Source: VRUE01 sp963703895 | GTDB taxonomy: Bacteria > Actinomycetota > Thermoleophilia > Solirubrobacterales > 70-9 | DNA length: 64,000 nucleotides | Direction of reading: 5' to 3' | Assembly (NCBI GenBank): GCA_963703895.1 | Contig: CAVPFX010000002.1 | Coordinates: 1,116,001 to 1,180,000, forward strand | Shown here: positions 52,332 through 61,751 of the stretch, one piece after another | Layout of the letters: each line of letters opens with the position of its first letter | Position numbering within the stretch: the first letter of the stretch is position 1 | Position numbers and translations under genes: made by a program | The notes under the pieces: model-generated | What the model was told of the DNA's origin: nothing | Databases searched by the model: none | What the model saw: only the letters and a program-made list of their open reading frames with translations

Positions 52332-53135
52332 GTGTCCTCTGAATTCATTCCGGCCGTGCTCTCGATTGCTGGCTCGGACTCCGGCGGTGGCGCTGGTATC
52401 CAGGCCGATCTGAAGGCGTTTGCGCGCTGTGGTGTGCACGGGATGACGGCGATCACGGCGATCACGGCGCAGAGCACGGTTGGGGTCGAGGCGATCGAAG
52501 CCGTCTCGGCAGAGATGATCATTGCCCAGGTCGGTGCCGTCGCCGAAGACATCGGTGTCGCCGCGGTGAAGATCGGCATGCTCGGCACGGTTGAGACGGT
52601 CGATGCCGTGGTCGAGGCGCTGCGCTTTGTCGGCGATGCGCCGGTTGTGATCGATCCGGTCATGGTCGCCGAGAGTGGGGCGGTCTTGCTCGACGAGGAG
52701 GCTCGTGCGGCGCTGGTCGAGCGCCTCTTGCCGCTGGCCACGGTGGTCACTCCGAACATCCCCGAGGCTCGCGTGCTCAGCGCTGCCGGCGAGCGGGACT
52801 CCCAAGAGGATCTGGCCCGCGAGGTGCGCGCGCTCGGGCCGCACGCGGTCGTTGTCACCGGCGGTCACAGCGAGCGCGTCGTCGACCTCTTCTTCGATGG
52901 CCGCGAATCGGCCGAGATCCCCGGTGAGCGGTATCCGGACGGTGCTGCGCATGGCTCCGGTTGCACCCATTCCTCGGCGCTTGCGGCCTACCTGGCGCTG
53001 GGCGAAACGCCGCTCGAGGCGGCGCGCAAGGCACGCACGGTTGCCTCCGCCGCCGTGGCCGACGGCCTGCGCGAGATCGGCGAGGGCCCCGGCCCGGTCG
53101 ACGTCTTCAACCTCGCCGCTCGGGCGTCTCAGTAG
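52332..53135 (+). CDS. thiD: Hydroxymethylpyrimidine / phosphomethylpyrimidine kinase
   Basis: Phosphorylates the pyrimidine moiety of thiamine twice. A 267-residue ribokinase-like protein with AGSDSGGGAGIQADLKAF near the start, ITAQSTVGV, VIDPVMVAESGAVLL, and the C-terminal DGAAHGSGCTHSSALAAYLA (anion hole and catalytic Asp region; the family often has GTGC where this has GSGC). No other thiamine gene is visible here. Confidence 0.94.
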   Translation: MSSEFIPAVLSIAGSDSGGGAGIQADLKAFARCGVHGMTAITAITAQSTVGVEAIEAVSAEMIIAQVGAVAEDIGVAAVKIGMLGTVETVDAVVEALRFVGDAPVVIDPVMVAESGAVLLDEEARAALVERLLPLATVVTPNIPEARVLSAAGERDSQEDLAREVRALGPHAVVVTGGHSERVVDLFFDGRESAEIPGERYPDGAAHGSGCTHSSALAAYLALGETPLEAARKARTVASAAVADGLREIGEGPGPVDVFNLAARASQ

Positions 53136-53138
53136 ATT
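53133..53138 (+). promoter_or_regulatory. Possible -10 hexamer for ilvD
   Basis: TAGATT lies 6 nt before the ATG of ilvD. It begins with the thiD stop codon, so this may be chance. Confidence 0.25.
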
Positions 53139-53144
53139 TTGGCG

Positions 53145-54839
53145 ATGAGCTCCAACGGCGCCACTACGACCAAGCTTCCCCGCCCCCGCTCGAGTGCCCT
53201 TTTCGACGGTCCCGATCGGGCCCACTCGCGCGCTTACATGAAGGGGGTCGGCTACGACGACGAGGCACTGAGCCGGCCGACGATCGGCATCGCCAACACC
53301 TGGGCCGAGGCGAACTCGTGCAACTTCCACCTGCGCGGGCTCGCCGAGCACGTCAAGGCGGGCGTTCGCGCCGCCGGCGGCACGCCGCTGGAGTTCAACA
53401 CCGTCGCGATCTCGGACGGGATCACGATGGGCACTCAGGGGATGAAGGCATCGCTGGTCAGCCGCGAGGTGATTGCCGACTCGATCGAGCTGATGGCACG
53501 CGGCTACCAGTTCGACGCGATCGTCGCCCTCTGCGCCTGCGACAAGACGATCCCGGGCTGTGCGATGGCGCTCGCCCGTCTCGACGTGCCCTCCGTCGTC
53601 CTCTACGGCGGCTCGATCGCCCCCGGCCACTGGCACGGCCGCGACGTGACGATCCTCGACATCTTCGAGGCGATGGGCGCCCACAACGCCGGCGACATGA
53701 GCGACGAGGAACTGAACGAGCTCGAGGGCGTGGCCAGTCCTGGCGCCGGCGCCTGCGGCGGCCAGTTCACCGCTAACACGATGGCCTGTGCCTTCGAGGC
53801 GCTGGGTGTCAGCGCCGGCGGCTCGGCAATGGTCCCGGCCGAAGACGGCGAGAAGGGATCGGTGGCGGAGCGGATCGGCGAGCTGGTCCTCAACGTCCTC
53901 GTCGAGGACATCAAACCGAGCAAGGTGATCACGCGCGAGTCGCTGGAGAACGCCGCAGCCTGCGTCTGCGCCTCGGGCGGATCGACCAACGCCGTCCTGC
54001 ACTTGATTGCCCTGGCCAAGGAGCTCGAGATCGAGCTGACGATGGATGACTTCGAGCGGATCTCGCGCGCCACGCCGCTCTTTGCCGACCTCAAGCCGGG
54101 CGGCCGCTTTGTAGCCACGGACCTCTACGCCGCCGGCGGCGTGCCGGTGATCCTCAAGCGCCTGGCCGAAGCCGGCAGCCTGCATGAGGATGCGATCACT
54201 GTCACCGGCAAGACGATCGGCGAGGTCGCGGCAGAGGCGAGCGAGGCGCCGGGTCAGGAAGTAGTGCGCCCGCTCAATGACCCGAAGAGCCCCGAGGGCG
54301 GCTTGGCGATCCTCGGTGGCAACCTTGCTCCCGAGGGGTCGGTGGTGAAGCTGGCCGGCACCGAGCGGACCCAGCAGACCGGCCCCGCCCGGGTCTTCGA
54401 GTCCGAAGAGGACTGCTTTCGCGCGGTCAAGGACCAGCAGATCAACCCCGGCGACGTCGTCGTGATTCGCAACGAGGGGCCCGTGGGCGGCCCAGGCATG
54501 CGCGAGATGCTCCAGGTCACCGCCGCGATCGTCGGCGAGGGTTTGGGGGAGAGCGTCGCGATGGTCACCGACGGACGCTTCTCCGGCGCTACCCGTGGCC
54601 TGATGATCGGCCACGTTTCCCCTGAGGCAGCCAAGGGCGGCCCGATCGCGGCGATCCGCGAGGGCGATACGGTCACCGTCGATATCGACGGCCGCCGCCT
54701 CGACGTCGACCTCTCCGACAAGGAGATCGCCAAACGCGTCGCTGGATACGAGTCGCCGCCATCTCCCTTTGGACACGGCGTAATGGCTAAGTACGCGGCT
54801 ACTGTTTCTTCGGCATCTGAAGGCGCGGTCACGTTCTAG
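53145..54839 (+). CDS. ilvD: Dihydroxy-acid dehydratase
   Basis: Third step of valine and isoleucine synthesis. A 564-residue iron-sulfur enzyme. Cluster-binding cysteines appear in WAEANSCN, CDKTIPGC and GAGACGGQFTANTM. Also present are the FSGATRGLMIGHVSPEA segment and KYAATVSSASEGAV near the end. ATG 53145 is preferred over the TTG at 53139. It overlaps the convergent hydrolase by four bases. Confidence 0.97.
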   Translation: MSSNGATTTKLPRPRSSALFDGPDRAHSRAYMKGVGYDDEALSRPTIGIANTWAEANSCNFHLRGLAEHVKAGVRAAGGTPLEFNTVAISDGITMGTQGMKASLVSREVIADSIELMARGYQFDAIVALCACDKTIPGCAMALARLDVPSVVLYGGSIAPGHWHGRDVTILDIFEAMGAHNAGDMSDEELNELEGVASPGAGACGGQFTANTMACAFEALGVSAGGSAMVPAEDGEKGSVAERIGELVLNVLVEDIKPSKVITRESLENAAACVCASGGSTNAVLHLIALAKELEIELTMDDFERISRATPLFADLKPGGRFVATDLYAAGGVPVILKRLAEAGSLHEDAITVTGKTIGEVAAEASEAPGQEVVRPLNDPKSPEGGLAILGGNLAPEGSVVKLAGTERTQQTGPARVFESEEDCFRAVKDQQINPGDVVVIRNEGPVGGPGMREMLQVTAAIVGEGLGESVAMVTDGRFSGATRGLMIGHVSPEAAKGGPIAAIREGDTVTVDIDGRRLDVDLSDKEIAKRVAGYESPPSPFGHGVMAKYAATVSSASEGAVTF

Positions 54840-55708
54840 CTCAGGAACTCGTCGAGGAGCCGGTTGAAGCGGACAGGCCTCTCCATCTGAGGCACGTGCC
54901 CGGTGTCCTCGAAGATCGCGAGCTTGGAGTTGGGAATCCTGCGGTTGTAGCTGTGCGCGGCAGCGGAGGGGATCACCCAGTCGTCGGTGCCCCAGACGAT
55001 CATCGTCGGGATCTGGATCTCTTCGAGGCGGTCGCGCGCGTCGTATTCGAGCACGGCGTCGAGCGCGTCGGCGAAGCCGGGGCAGGGGACGCCCGATGCC
55101 ATCTGCTCCCAGAGCAGCTCCTTACGCAGGCGCCCTGGGTAGCGGATCGCGAAGCGGAACATCGAGTAGCGGGCGCGGCGATGCGTTACGAAGAAGCGGG
55201 CGGCGGCGCCGAAGGGGCGGCCGAACGTGTTCCAAGCGCTCGAGGTGGCTTTGCCGCGCTGGTGCGGCAGCCAGGTGTTGATGAAGCCGGCGGCGGAGAC
55301 GAGGACCAGCCGGTTGAACCTGCTCGGCTCGCTCAGCACGGCCTCGGCTGCCACCAGGCCGCCCATCGAGTTGCCGACCAGGGTTGCGTCCTGGCCGATC
55401 TCCAGCTTCTCGCAGAAGTCGCGCAGCATGCGCCCGTAGGCGGGCATGTCGATCGGCCAGGACGGCATCGGGCTGGCGCCGAAGCCGGGCAAGTCGAGGG
55501 CGATAGCGCGGTGGGAGCGGCTGAAGTGGGGGAGGTTCTCCAGCCAGGCCTGCCAGGAGCTGGTCAGGCCGTGAACGAAGACGATCGGCTCGCCCGCGCC
55601 GATCTCGGCGTAGTTGACCGTCGCCCCCGGCAGCTCGAGCCGGTGCACGTGCGGCCGCCAGTCGATCTTCAGCCAGTCGGGATCCGGATTGCCGTAGTCG
55701 TCACGCAT
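54836..55708 (-). CDS. Alpha/beta hydrolase, substrate unknown
   Basis: A 290-residue protein with the full catalytic set: oxyanion HGLTSSWQAW, nucleophile in GNSMGGLVAAEA, aspartate in WGTDDWVIPS, and histidine in DTGHVPQMERP. The substrate cannot be read from the sequence. Its start overlaps the stop of the 5-FTHF cyclo-ligase gene, so the two are likely coupled. Confidence 0.88.
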   Translation of the reverse strand: MRDDYGNPDPDWLKIDWRPHVHRLELPGATVNYAEIGAGEPIVFVHGLTSSWQAWLENLPHFSRSHRAIALDLPGFGASPMPSWPIDMPAYGRMLRDFCEKLEIGQDATLVGNSMGGLVAAEAVLSEPSRFNRLVLVSAAGFINTWLPHQRGKATSSAWNTFGRPFGAAARFFVTHRRARYSMFRFAIRYPGRLRKELLWEQMASGVPCPGFADALDAVLEYDARDRLEEIQIPTMIVWGTDDWVIPSAAAHSYNRRIPNSKLAIFEDTGHVPQMERPVRFNRLLDEFLS

Positions 55709-56414
55709 AGCCCATACGTTCGAGTATGGGTATTTCGCGGATCTGCGGCGGCTGCAGGTGGTCCCAGAGAATCCCCCGCGGGCGCTCGTACTGGCGCTCG
55801 ACCTCGATCACGGCGCGCGGGGTCGCGATCACGTCGACCGGCAAATCGTGGGAGGTCATCATCAGGTGGTGGCGCAGGACCTGGGTCGGGTGCACGGTCG
55901 TCGCCACCGTGGTGTGGTTGTCGATCTTGCCGGCGTCGATCAGCACCCCGTACTCGAGGTCGGAGTAGCCACCCCCCTTGCCGACCCGGGCACCGCTGAG
56001 GTTGACCGCGACCGAGCCGCAGAGGACGAAGTCGATCTCGGGCAGCTCGTCGAGCGCGACCACGCGGCCGTGTTTGAGCGCGCCCTTGATCGTCGCCGCC
56101 TCTTTGACCGCCCGTTTGGAGAGCTTCTTCGGGTCGAGCACCCGGAAGGGATGGGGGTCGCGCAGGCGCGGCACCGCCATGATCACGGTCTTGCCCTCCT
56201 CGAGGGCGATGCGGCGCGCGTAGGTCTGCGGCGAGTCGGGGTTTGCCTTGATCACCCGGGCCCGCTTCCAGAGCCGCTGCCCGGCGAGCTTCTCAGCCGC
56301 CAGTTTCGCGCCGGCAAAGTTCGGGATGCGACCCTCGGCGCCGGGGAAGCGGGACACGCCCTCGCGGTCCATCGCTTTCCACACCTCCTTGCGGACATCG
56401 TCCTTGGAGCGCAT
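55701..56414 (-). CDS. 5-formyltetrahydrofolate cyclo-ligase family protein
   Basis: A 237-residue protein that would convert 5-formyl-THF to methenyl-THF using ATP. It resembles the divergent archaeal/MTHFSD-like branch: RSKDDVRKEVWKAM at the start, KANPDSPQTYARRIAL, RLRDPHPFRVLDP, and VGKGGGYSDLEYGVLIDAG, the family's glycine-rich C-terminal motif. ATG 56414 is preferred to 56444. It overlaps the hydrolase gene by eight bases. Confidence 0.82.
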   Translation of the reverse strand: MRSKDDVRKEVWKAMDREGVSRFPGAEGRIPNFAGAKLAAEKLAGQRLWKRARVIKANPDSPQTYARRIALEEGKTVIMAVPRLRDPHPFRVLDPKKLSKRAVKEAATIKGALKHGRVVALDELPEIDFVLCGSVAVNLSGARVGKGGGYSDLEYGVLIDAGKIDNHTTVATTVHPTQVLRHHLMMTSHDLPVDVIATPRAVIEVERQYERPRGILWDHLQPPQIREIPILERMGYA

Positions 56415-56560
56415 GGCGAGAAAGATATCCGCAGCGACCGTCACTCTGCCGAATGCGGATTTGCAGGTGATCTGAGCGATCGGGCCGAATGATCCGTATG
56501 CCTAAACTTTTGCGTAGGTCAGGTTTCGCCCACTTGATGCCGAGTTAACGGGGAGAGGTG

Positions 56561-57598
56561 ATGGGGCGCAAGACTCAAATCGCGGTTCTCGCCCTCGTGG
56601 CGTTGCTCCTTCTCGGGGTCGCGGTCGGCTACGCCTACGACACCTCGGCAAAGGACAAGATCGCCGACGGCGTCACGGTTGGCGGCGTCGACGTCGGCGG
56701 CATGAACGAAGCCGAAGCCAAGCGGGCGGTGTCGCGTCAACTGCTCGGGCCGCTGCGGCACTCGCTGCGCGTCGGCTACGACGGCGAGAGCTGGACGTTG
56801 GCGGGCAAGAGCCTCAAGGTCCACGCCGAAATCGATCAAGCGATCGAAGAAGCGGTTGCCGACAGCCGCGATGGGGGCTTCCCCGGTCGCCTCGTTCGCT
56901 ACGTCACCGGCGGCAGCGTCGATCAGCAGATTGCCGCTGACGTCACTTATTCCCAACCCGCGATCAACCGCTTCGTTCGCAAGGTCGCTGGCCAGGTCGA
57001 CCGCGAACCGCAGGACGCCTCGGTGGAACCGACCGCGGACTCGCTCGAAGTAGTCGCCGCCAAGAACGGACGCAAGCTGCGCGACAACCTGCTTACCAGC
57101 GAGCTGAAAGCGGCGGTGCTGAACGCCAACGCCGATCACACGATCGCCGCCCGCACCCACTACACCGAACCGGACGTGAGCACGGAAGAAGTGGCGACGG
57201 CCTATCCCTCCTACCTCACCCTCGATCGCGCCAGCTTCACCCTGCGGCTCTGGAAGGACCTGAAACTGGCCAAGACCTACACCGTCGCGGTCGGCCAGGA
57301 AGGCCTGGAAACGCCGGAAGGGCTCTACCACATCGAGGAAAAGGAAGAAAACCCCACTTGGCACGTTCCCGAATCGGACTGGGCCGGCAGCCTTGCCGGT
57401 CAGGACATCCCGCCGGGCCCCTCCAACCCGATCAAGGCGCGCTGGATGGCGATCTACGAAGGCGCCGGCATTCACGGCACCGAAGAGACCGAATCGCTCG
57501 GCTCCGCCGCCTCCCACGGCTGTGTGCGGATGGCGATCTCGGACGTGGAAGAACTCTACGACCAAGTAGAAGTCGGCACCCCCATTTACATCGGTTGA
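56561..57598 (+). CDS. L,D-transpeptidase (YkuD) with PG-binding-like domain
   Basis: A 345-residue cell-wall enzyme that makes 3-3 crosslinks. A membrane anchor spans residues 6-27. A PG_4-type domain follows (about 35-200), then the YkuD domain with IHGTEE, and catalytic SHGCVRM near residue 325. GGGGAGAGG is the ribosome binding site before ATG 56561 (a GTG precedes it). The stop codon lies in the arm of a family A palindrome. Confidence 0.93.
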   Translation: MGRKTQIAVLALVALLLLGVAVGYAYDTSAKDKIADGVTVGGVDVGGMNEAEAKRAVSRQLLGPLRHSLRVGYDGESWTLAGKSLKVHAEIDQAIEEAVADSRDGGFPGRLVRYVTGGSVDQQIAADVTYSQPAINRFVRKVAGQVDREPQDASVEPTADSLEVVAAKNGRKLRDNLLTSELKAAVLNANADHTIAARTHYTEPDVSTEEVATAYPSYLTLDRASFTLRLWKDLKLAKTYTVAVGQEGLETPEGLYHIEEKEENPTWHVPESDWAGSLAGQDIPPGPSNPIKARWMAIYEGAGIHGTEETESLGSAASHGCVRMAISDVEELYDQVEVGTPIYIG

Positions 57599-57698
57599 GC
57601 GACGCGAAGACCGGCGCATATCGGCGTCCTCGGTCGCTTACGTGCTGAAGCACGCTGCGCTCCCTGCGTCCTTGATCTGCTTGGTCTTCGCGTCGCTC
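57597..57698 (+). repeat. Palindromic element family A, copy 2 (after the L,D-transpeptidase)
   Basis: The outer stem is a perfect 16-bp pair: GAGCGACGCGAAGACC (57597-57612) with GGTCTTCGCGTCGCTC (57683-57698). Conserved boxes: GCGTCCTCGGTCGC (57624-57637) and GCTCCCTGCGTCCTTG (57659-57674), 21 bases apart. The inner hairpin is CGTGC-TGAA-GCACG. The outer left arm begins inside the stop codon. Confidence 0.75.
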
Positions 57699-57735
57699 AG
57701 AGGACGAGAAGAAGCAAGGGCGAATCATTCGATAG

Positions 57736-58617
57736 ATGACCTGGGGGGAAGCACTAACCGCATACGACAGAGACCTGCGGGCTCGTGGCGCCGCCGAGCG
57801 GACTCGCAAGGCATACGGAGTGGATCTCGGACAGTTCGTCGAGTGGGCGGGGCAGCGTGAACCCGCTGATCTACGTCATCGAGACATCCGCCGCTACGCC
57901 GCCGGCCTCTCCTCGGACGGCGCGGCCCCGGCTACGGTGGCGCGCAAGCTGGCGTCGGTTCGCGGGCTCTTCGATTTCCTCGTCCGTACGGAACGAATCG
58001 GGCAGAACCCGGCCGACCTGGTCTCCAGCCCGAAGCGCGAAGAGAAGCTGCCGCGGGTGCTCACGGTCGAACAGGTGCGCGAGCTGCTGGAGCGGATACC
58101 GGCCCGCACGCCGCTCGAGCTGCGCGATCGGGCAATGCTCGAGCTCGCTTACTCGTGCGGGCTGCGCTGTGAGGAGATCGTCAGCCTCGACGTCGGCGCG
58201 CTTGACTTCGAGACCGAGCAGCTGCGGGTCTTGGGCAAGGGGTCGAAGGAACGCCTGCTGCCGGTCGGCGAGCCGGCCCAGCAGGCCCTGCGCCGCTACA
58301 CCGAGCGCGGCCGCCACGCCCTCTCGGCCGATCCGCGCGAGCAGGCCCTGTTCCTCTCCAAGAGCGGCCGCAGGCTCTCCAACTCGGATGTGACCCGGCG
58401 GCTCGGGCTCTGGGTGCGGGAAGCCGCACTGGCCGCTGGCGTCTCGCCGCACTCCCTGCGCCACAGCTTTGCCACCCATCTGTTGGAGGGCGGGGCGGAC
58501 CTGCGCACGATCCAGGAGCTGCTCGGTCACGCTTCCATATCGACCACGCAGGTTTACACTCGTGTCGATGCGGCTCGCCTCCGCGACGCGTATGCGGCCA
58601 CCCACCCGCGCGCATGA
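57736..58617 (+). CDS. xerD: Tyrosine recombinase XerD-like
   Basis: A 293-residue tyrosine recombinase that would resolve chromosome dimers. It has a SAM-like core-binding N-terminal domain and the catalytic residues Arg (YSCGLRCEEI), Lys (GKGSKERLLP), His-x-x-Arg (HSLRHSFATHLLEGG), His (ELLGHASISTTQ) and Tyr (VYTRV). It lies between the cell-wall gene and the whiG-type sigma factor, as in other actinobacterial dprA-xer-whiG regions. Both flanks carry family A palindromes. XerC is the alternative name. Confidence 0.9.
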   Translation: MTWGEALTAYDRDLRARGAAERTRKAYGVDLGQFVEWAGQREPADLRHRDIRRYAAGLSSDGAAPATVARKLASVRGLFDFLVRTERIGQNPADLVSSPKREEKLPRVLTVEQVRELLERIPARTPLELRDRAMLELAYSCGLRCEEIVSLDVGALDFETEQLRVLGKGSKERLLPVGEPAQQALRRYTERGRHALSADPREQALFLSKSGRRLSNSDVTRRLGLWVREAALAAGVSPHSLRHSFATHLLEGGADLRTIQELLGHASISTTQVYTRVDAARLRDAYAATHPRA

Positions 58618-58666
58618 GCGGCAATAACTTGCCAGCGACCCAGTGCCCCGCCACACAACGCCGACC

Positions 58667-58777
58667 GAAAATGACGGGCCCAGATCACCGCCATACTGCG
58701 TCCTCAGTCGCCCGAATAGCGCTGCTATTCGGGCTCCCTGCGTCCTTGTCTGACGGCGCCTGTGCAACGTCATTTTC
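58667..58777 (+). repeat. Palindromic element family A, copy 3 (after xerD)
   Basis: The outer stem is GAAAATGACG (58667-58676) with CGTCATTTTC (58768-58777). Conserved boxes: GCGTCCTCAGTCGC (58698-58711) and GCTCCCTGCGTCCTTG (58733-58748), 21 bases apart. Inner hairpin: a perfect 10-bp stem CCCGAATAGC-GCT-GCTATTCGGG (58711-58733), quite unlike the inner stems of copies 1 and 2. Confidence 0.75.
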
Positions 58778-58821
58778 TAGCCGTCGTTGCGAGGCGGGGC
58801 ACTAGGATGCAGGGGAATTAG

Positions 58822-59595
58822 ATGGAAACCGGCGTAAAAGAGGTGGAGCTGCGCGATCTTTGGCGCCGCTACAAGGAGGAAGGGGACGCCACCGCGCGCG
58901 AGCGCTTGGTCGTGGCCTACTCGCCGATGGTCAAGTTCGTCGCCGGCCGGCTCGGTGCCGGCCTGCCCTCGCACGTCGATGACGCCGACTTGATCTCCTA
59001 TGGGCTGATGGGCCTGATCGGCGCGATCGAGCGCTTCGAGCCCGAGCGGGGGATCAAATTCGAGACCTTCGCGATGACCCGCATCCGCGGCGCGATCATC
59101 GACGAGCTGCGCTCGCTCGACTGGGTGCCGCGCTCGGTTCGCTCGCGGGCCCGCGAAATCGAGGCAGCCCAGGCCAAGCTCGAGCACGAGCTACAGCGGG
59201 CGCCTTCTGAGGCCGAGCTAGCCGCGCGGCTCGAAATCAGCGAGGAGGAACTGCAGACCTCGCTGCTGGAGATCGCCAACTCCTCGGTCTACGCGCTCGA
59301 CGAGCTCTGGACCGTCTCGGACTCCTCCGGCGATTCGGTCTCCTTGCTCGACACGATCTCCGACCCCCGCGCCGAGGACCCGCAGGAGTCGCTGGCCAGC
59401 AGCGAGGTCAAGGACCGCCTTACCGAGGCGATCTCCTCGCTGCCGGAGCGTGAGCAGCTAGTCGTCGCGCTCTACTACTACGAGAACCTCACCTTGCGTG
59501 AGATCGGCGAGGTCCTCGGGGTTACCGAGTCGCGGGTCTCGCAGCTGCACACCAAGGCCGTGATGCGTTTGAAGTCCGGTCTGCAGGCCGCCTGA
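58822..59595 (+). CDS. RNA polymerase sigma factor, WhiG/FliA family
   Basis: A 257-residue sigma factor of the sigma-28 type. Region 2 contains LISYGLMGLIGAIERFEPERGIKFETFAMTRIRGAIIDELR; only part is quoted in other sources as WhiG-like, and here RSLDWVPRSVR follows as in WhiG. Region 4 ends LTLREIGEVLGVTESRVSQLH. In Streptomyces WhiG controls sporulation; in motile Actinobacteria the same family runs flagellar genes. Neither programme is visible here. GGGGAATTAG before the ATG is a weak ribosome binding site. Confidence 0.9.
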   Translation: METGVKEVELRDLWRRYKEEGDATARERLVVAYSPMVKFVAGRLGAGLPSHVDDADLISYGLMGLIGAIERFEPERGIKFETFAMTRIRGAIIDELRSLDWVPRSVRSRAREIEAAQAKLEHELQRAPSEAELAARLEISEEELQTSLLEIANSSVYALDELWTVSDSSGDSVSLLDTISDPRAEDPQESLASSEVKDRLTEAISSLPEREQLVVALYYYENLTLREIGEVLGVTESRVSQLHTKAVMRLKSGLQAA

Positions 59596-59633
59596 CCCGT
59601 ATTTACCCCGGTTGAGTTTCGCGACTCGGCGGG

Positions 59634-59639
59634 TACCTT
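59634..59639 (+). promoter_or_regulatory. Promoter of fusA2 (leaderless type)
   Basis: TTGAGT (59612-59617), a 16-base spacer, TACCTT (59634-59639), then 7 bases to the GTG start. This is the best promoter of the leaderless set because a -35-like box is present. Confidence 0.45.
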
Positions 59640-59646
59640 CAGATGT

Positions 59647-61713
59647 GTGCCTCATAAGGCCGCAGACCGGATTCGCAATGTCGCCCTGGTAGGGCACCGG
59701 GGCTGCGGCAAGACGAGCCTGCACGAGGCGATGCTGTTCGAGGCCGGCGCCGTCAACCGCCTCGGCGCGGTGGCCGACAGCACCACGGTCTCCGACCACG
59801 AGCCCGACGAGCAGGAGCGCTTGCTCTCGATCAACGCCTCGCTGGCCTGCTTCGAGCACGGCGGCCGCGAGATCAACCTGATCGACACGCCGGGGGAGCC
59901 GAGCTTCGTCGCCGACGCGATTGCCGCTCTGCGCGTTGCCGACGCGGCTGTGGTCGTCGTCAACGGCGTGATGGGCGTCGAGGTCCACACCGAGCGGCTC
60001 TGGCGCCGCGCCGACGCCGAGGGTCTGGCGCGGCTGGTCTTCGTCAACATGCTCGATCGCGAGCGAGCGGATTTCTACCGCGCCCTCGACTCGCTCAAGC
60101 AGGCCTTCGGCCCTCATGTCGTCGCCACCGAGATCCCGATCGGCTCAGAGCACGAGGTGCGCGGGGTAATCGACCTGATCGACCAAAAGGCCTTCCTCTA
60201 CGACGGCCCCGGACCGGGGGCGGCGGAGGAGGTGGAGATTCCCGAGGAGCTGCGCGGTCAGGCCGAGGAGTACCGCGAGCGCTTGATGGATGAGGTGGCG
60301 GAGAACTCCGACGAGCTGATGGAGCGCTACCTCGAGGGCGAGGAGATCGACCACGACGAGATCGTGCGGGTACTCAAGCAAGGGGTCACGGCGGGGCGGA
60401 TCTTCCCCGTCACCTGTGGGGTCGCGACCGCCAACCTCGGCACCGGCCGCTTGCTCGAGGCGCTGGTCGAGGACTTGCCATCGCCGGCGATGCGCGGTCC
60501 CGTGCCGGCAAGCGGGCCCGAGGGCGAGGCGATCGAGATCGAGCCCGACGAGGAGGGACCGCTCGTCGCCTACGTCTTCAAGACCCTGGCCGATCCTTAC
60601 ACCGGCCGGGTCAACCTCTTCCGCGTCTACCGCGGCGCCCTCGCTTCCGACTCGCAGGCGATGAACGTCACCCGCGGGCAAAAGGAGCGCATCGGTCAGC
60701 TCAGCCAACCGCTCGGCAAAGAGCTGAGGCCGAGCAGCGAGCTCGGCGCCGGTGACATCGGCGCGGTGGCCAAGCTGAAGGAGACCCGTGCCGGTGACGT
60801 GCTCTGCGCTGGCCAGGAGGCGATCGGCTTCGAGCCGCTCGACCTGCCCGACCCGGTGATGGCCTTCGCCTATGAGCCGAAGTCGAAGGGGGACGAGGAG
60901 AAGGCCGCGGCTGCGGTGCGGCGGCTGACCGAGGAAGACCCGACCCTCGACGTGCACCGCGACGCGCAGACCGGCGAGCAGATCATCGCCGGCCTCACCC
61001 AGATCCACGTCGAGGTGATCGTGGCGCGGATGAAGCGCCGCTTCGGGGTTGAGATTGAGCTGCACCCGCCGCGCGTGCCCTATCAGGAGTCGATCCGGCG
61101 CCCGGCGAGCGCCCACGCCCGTTACAAGAAGCAGTCGGGCGGCCGCGGCCAGTTCGCCGACTGCCAGATCGAGATCGAGCCGAGCGAGAATGGCGGCGGC
61201 CTCGAGTTCGTCAACAAGATCAAGGGCGCCGCGATCCCTGGCAGCTTCATTCCCGCAGTCGAGAAGGGGGTGGAGGAGGCGATGGTGCACGGCACCGTCG
61301 CCGGCTATCCGGTCAAGGGTGTGCGGGTCCGCCTCGTCGACGGCAAGCATCACGACGTCGACTCCTCGGAGATGGCCTTCAAGATCGCCGGCGCGATGGC
61401 TTTCAAGGAGGCGATGGAAGCGGCCGACCCGATCCTCCTGGAGCCGATCGTGCGACTGGTCGTGAGCTGTCCCAAGGACGTGGTCGGCGATGTGATCGGC
61501 GATCTCAACTCGCGCCGTGGCCACCCCTTGGGCATGGAGCCGAAGGGCGCGGTCACCGAGGTGCGGGCCGAGGTGCCGATGGCCGAGGTACTCGACTACG
61601 CCCCCGACCTGCGCTCGATCAGCGGCGGCAGGGCCGAGTTCGAGGTCGACTTCGATCGCTACGAGGAGGTGCCGGCTCACCTGGCCGAAAAAGTCGTCTC
61701 AGCGGCTGGCTGA
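59647..61713 (+). CDS. fusA2: Elongation factor G-like translation GTPase (EF-G2 type)
   Basis: A 688-residue five-domain protein. Compared with EF-G it has an altered P-loop (GHRGCGKTSL), DTPGEPSF in place of DTPGHVDF, and NMLDRE where EF-G has NKMD. These changes are usual for the actinobacterial EF-G2 group (family knowledge), which binds GTP but has an unclear role in translation. Domains IV and V are complete (GRGQFADCQIEIEP, GVRVRLVDGKHHDVDSSEMAF). It is not the main fusA, which sits in the str operon. Confidence 0.92.
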   Translation: MPHKAADRIRNVALVGHRGCGKTSLHEAMLFEAGAVNRLGAVADSTTVSDHEPDEQERLLSINASLACFEHGGREINLIDTPGEPSFVADAIAALRVADAAVVVVNGVMGVEVHTERLWRRADAEGLARLVFVNMLDRERADFYRALDSLKQAFGPHVVATEIPIGSEHEVRGVIDLIDQKAFLYDGPGPGAAEEVEIPEELRGQAEEYRERLMDEVAENSDELMERYLEGEEIDHDEIVRVLKQGVTAGRIFPVTCGVATANLGTGRLLEALVEDLPSPAMRGPVPASGPEGEAIEIEPDEEGPLVAYVFKTLADPYTGRVNLFRVYRGALASDSQAMNVTRGQKERIGQLSQPLGKELRPSSELGAGDIGAVAKLKETRAGDVLCAGQEAIGFEPLDLPDPVMAFAYEPKSKGDEEKAAAAVRRLTEEDPTLDVHRDAQTGEQIIAGLTQIHVEVIVARMKRRFGVEIELHPPRVPYQESIRRPASAHARYKKQSGGRGQFADCQIEIEPSENGGGLEFVNKIKGAAIPGSFIPAVEKGVEEAMVHGTVAGYPVKGVRVRLVDGKHHDVDSSEMAFKIAGAMAFKEAMEAADPILLEPIVRLVVSCPKDVVGDVIGDLNSRRGHPLGMEPKGAVTEVRAEVPMAEVLDYAPDLRSISGGRAEFEVDFDRYEEVPAHLAEKVVSAAG

Positions 61714-61739
61714 TCCCGGTCTCGCAGGGCGCGGTGGAC

Positions 61740-61745
61740 TAGCTT
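61740..61745 (+). promoter_or_regulatory. Possible -10 hexamer for the gene at 61752
   Basis: TAGCTT lies 6 nt before the GTG start. Confidence 0.3.
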
Positions 61746-61751
61746 TGCGGA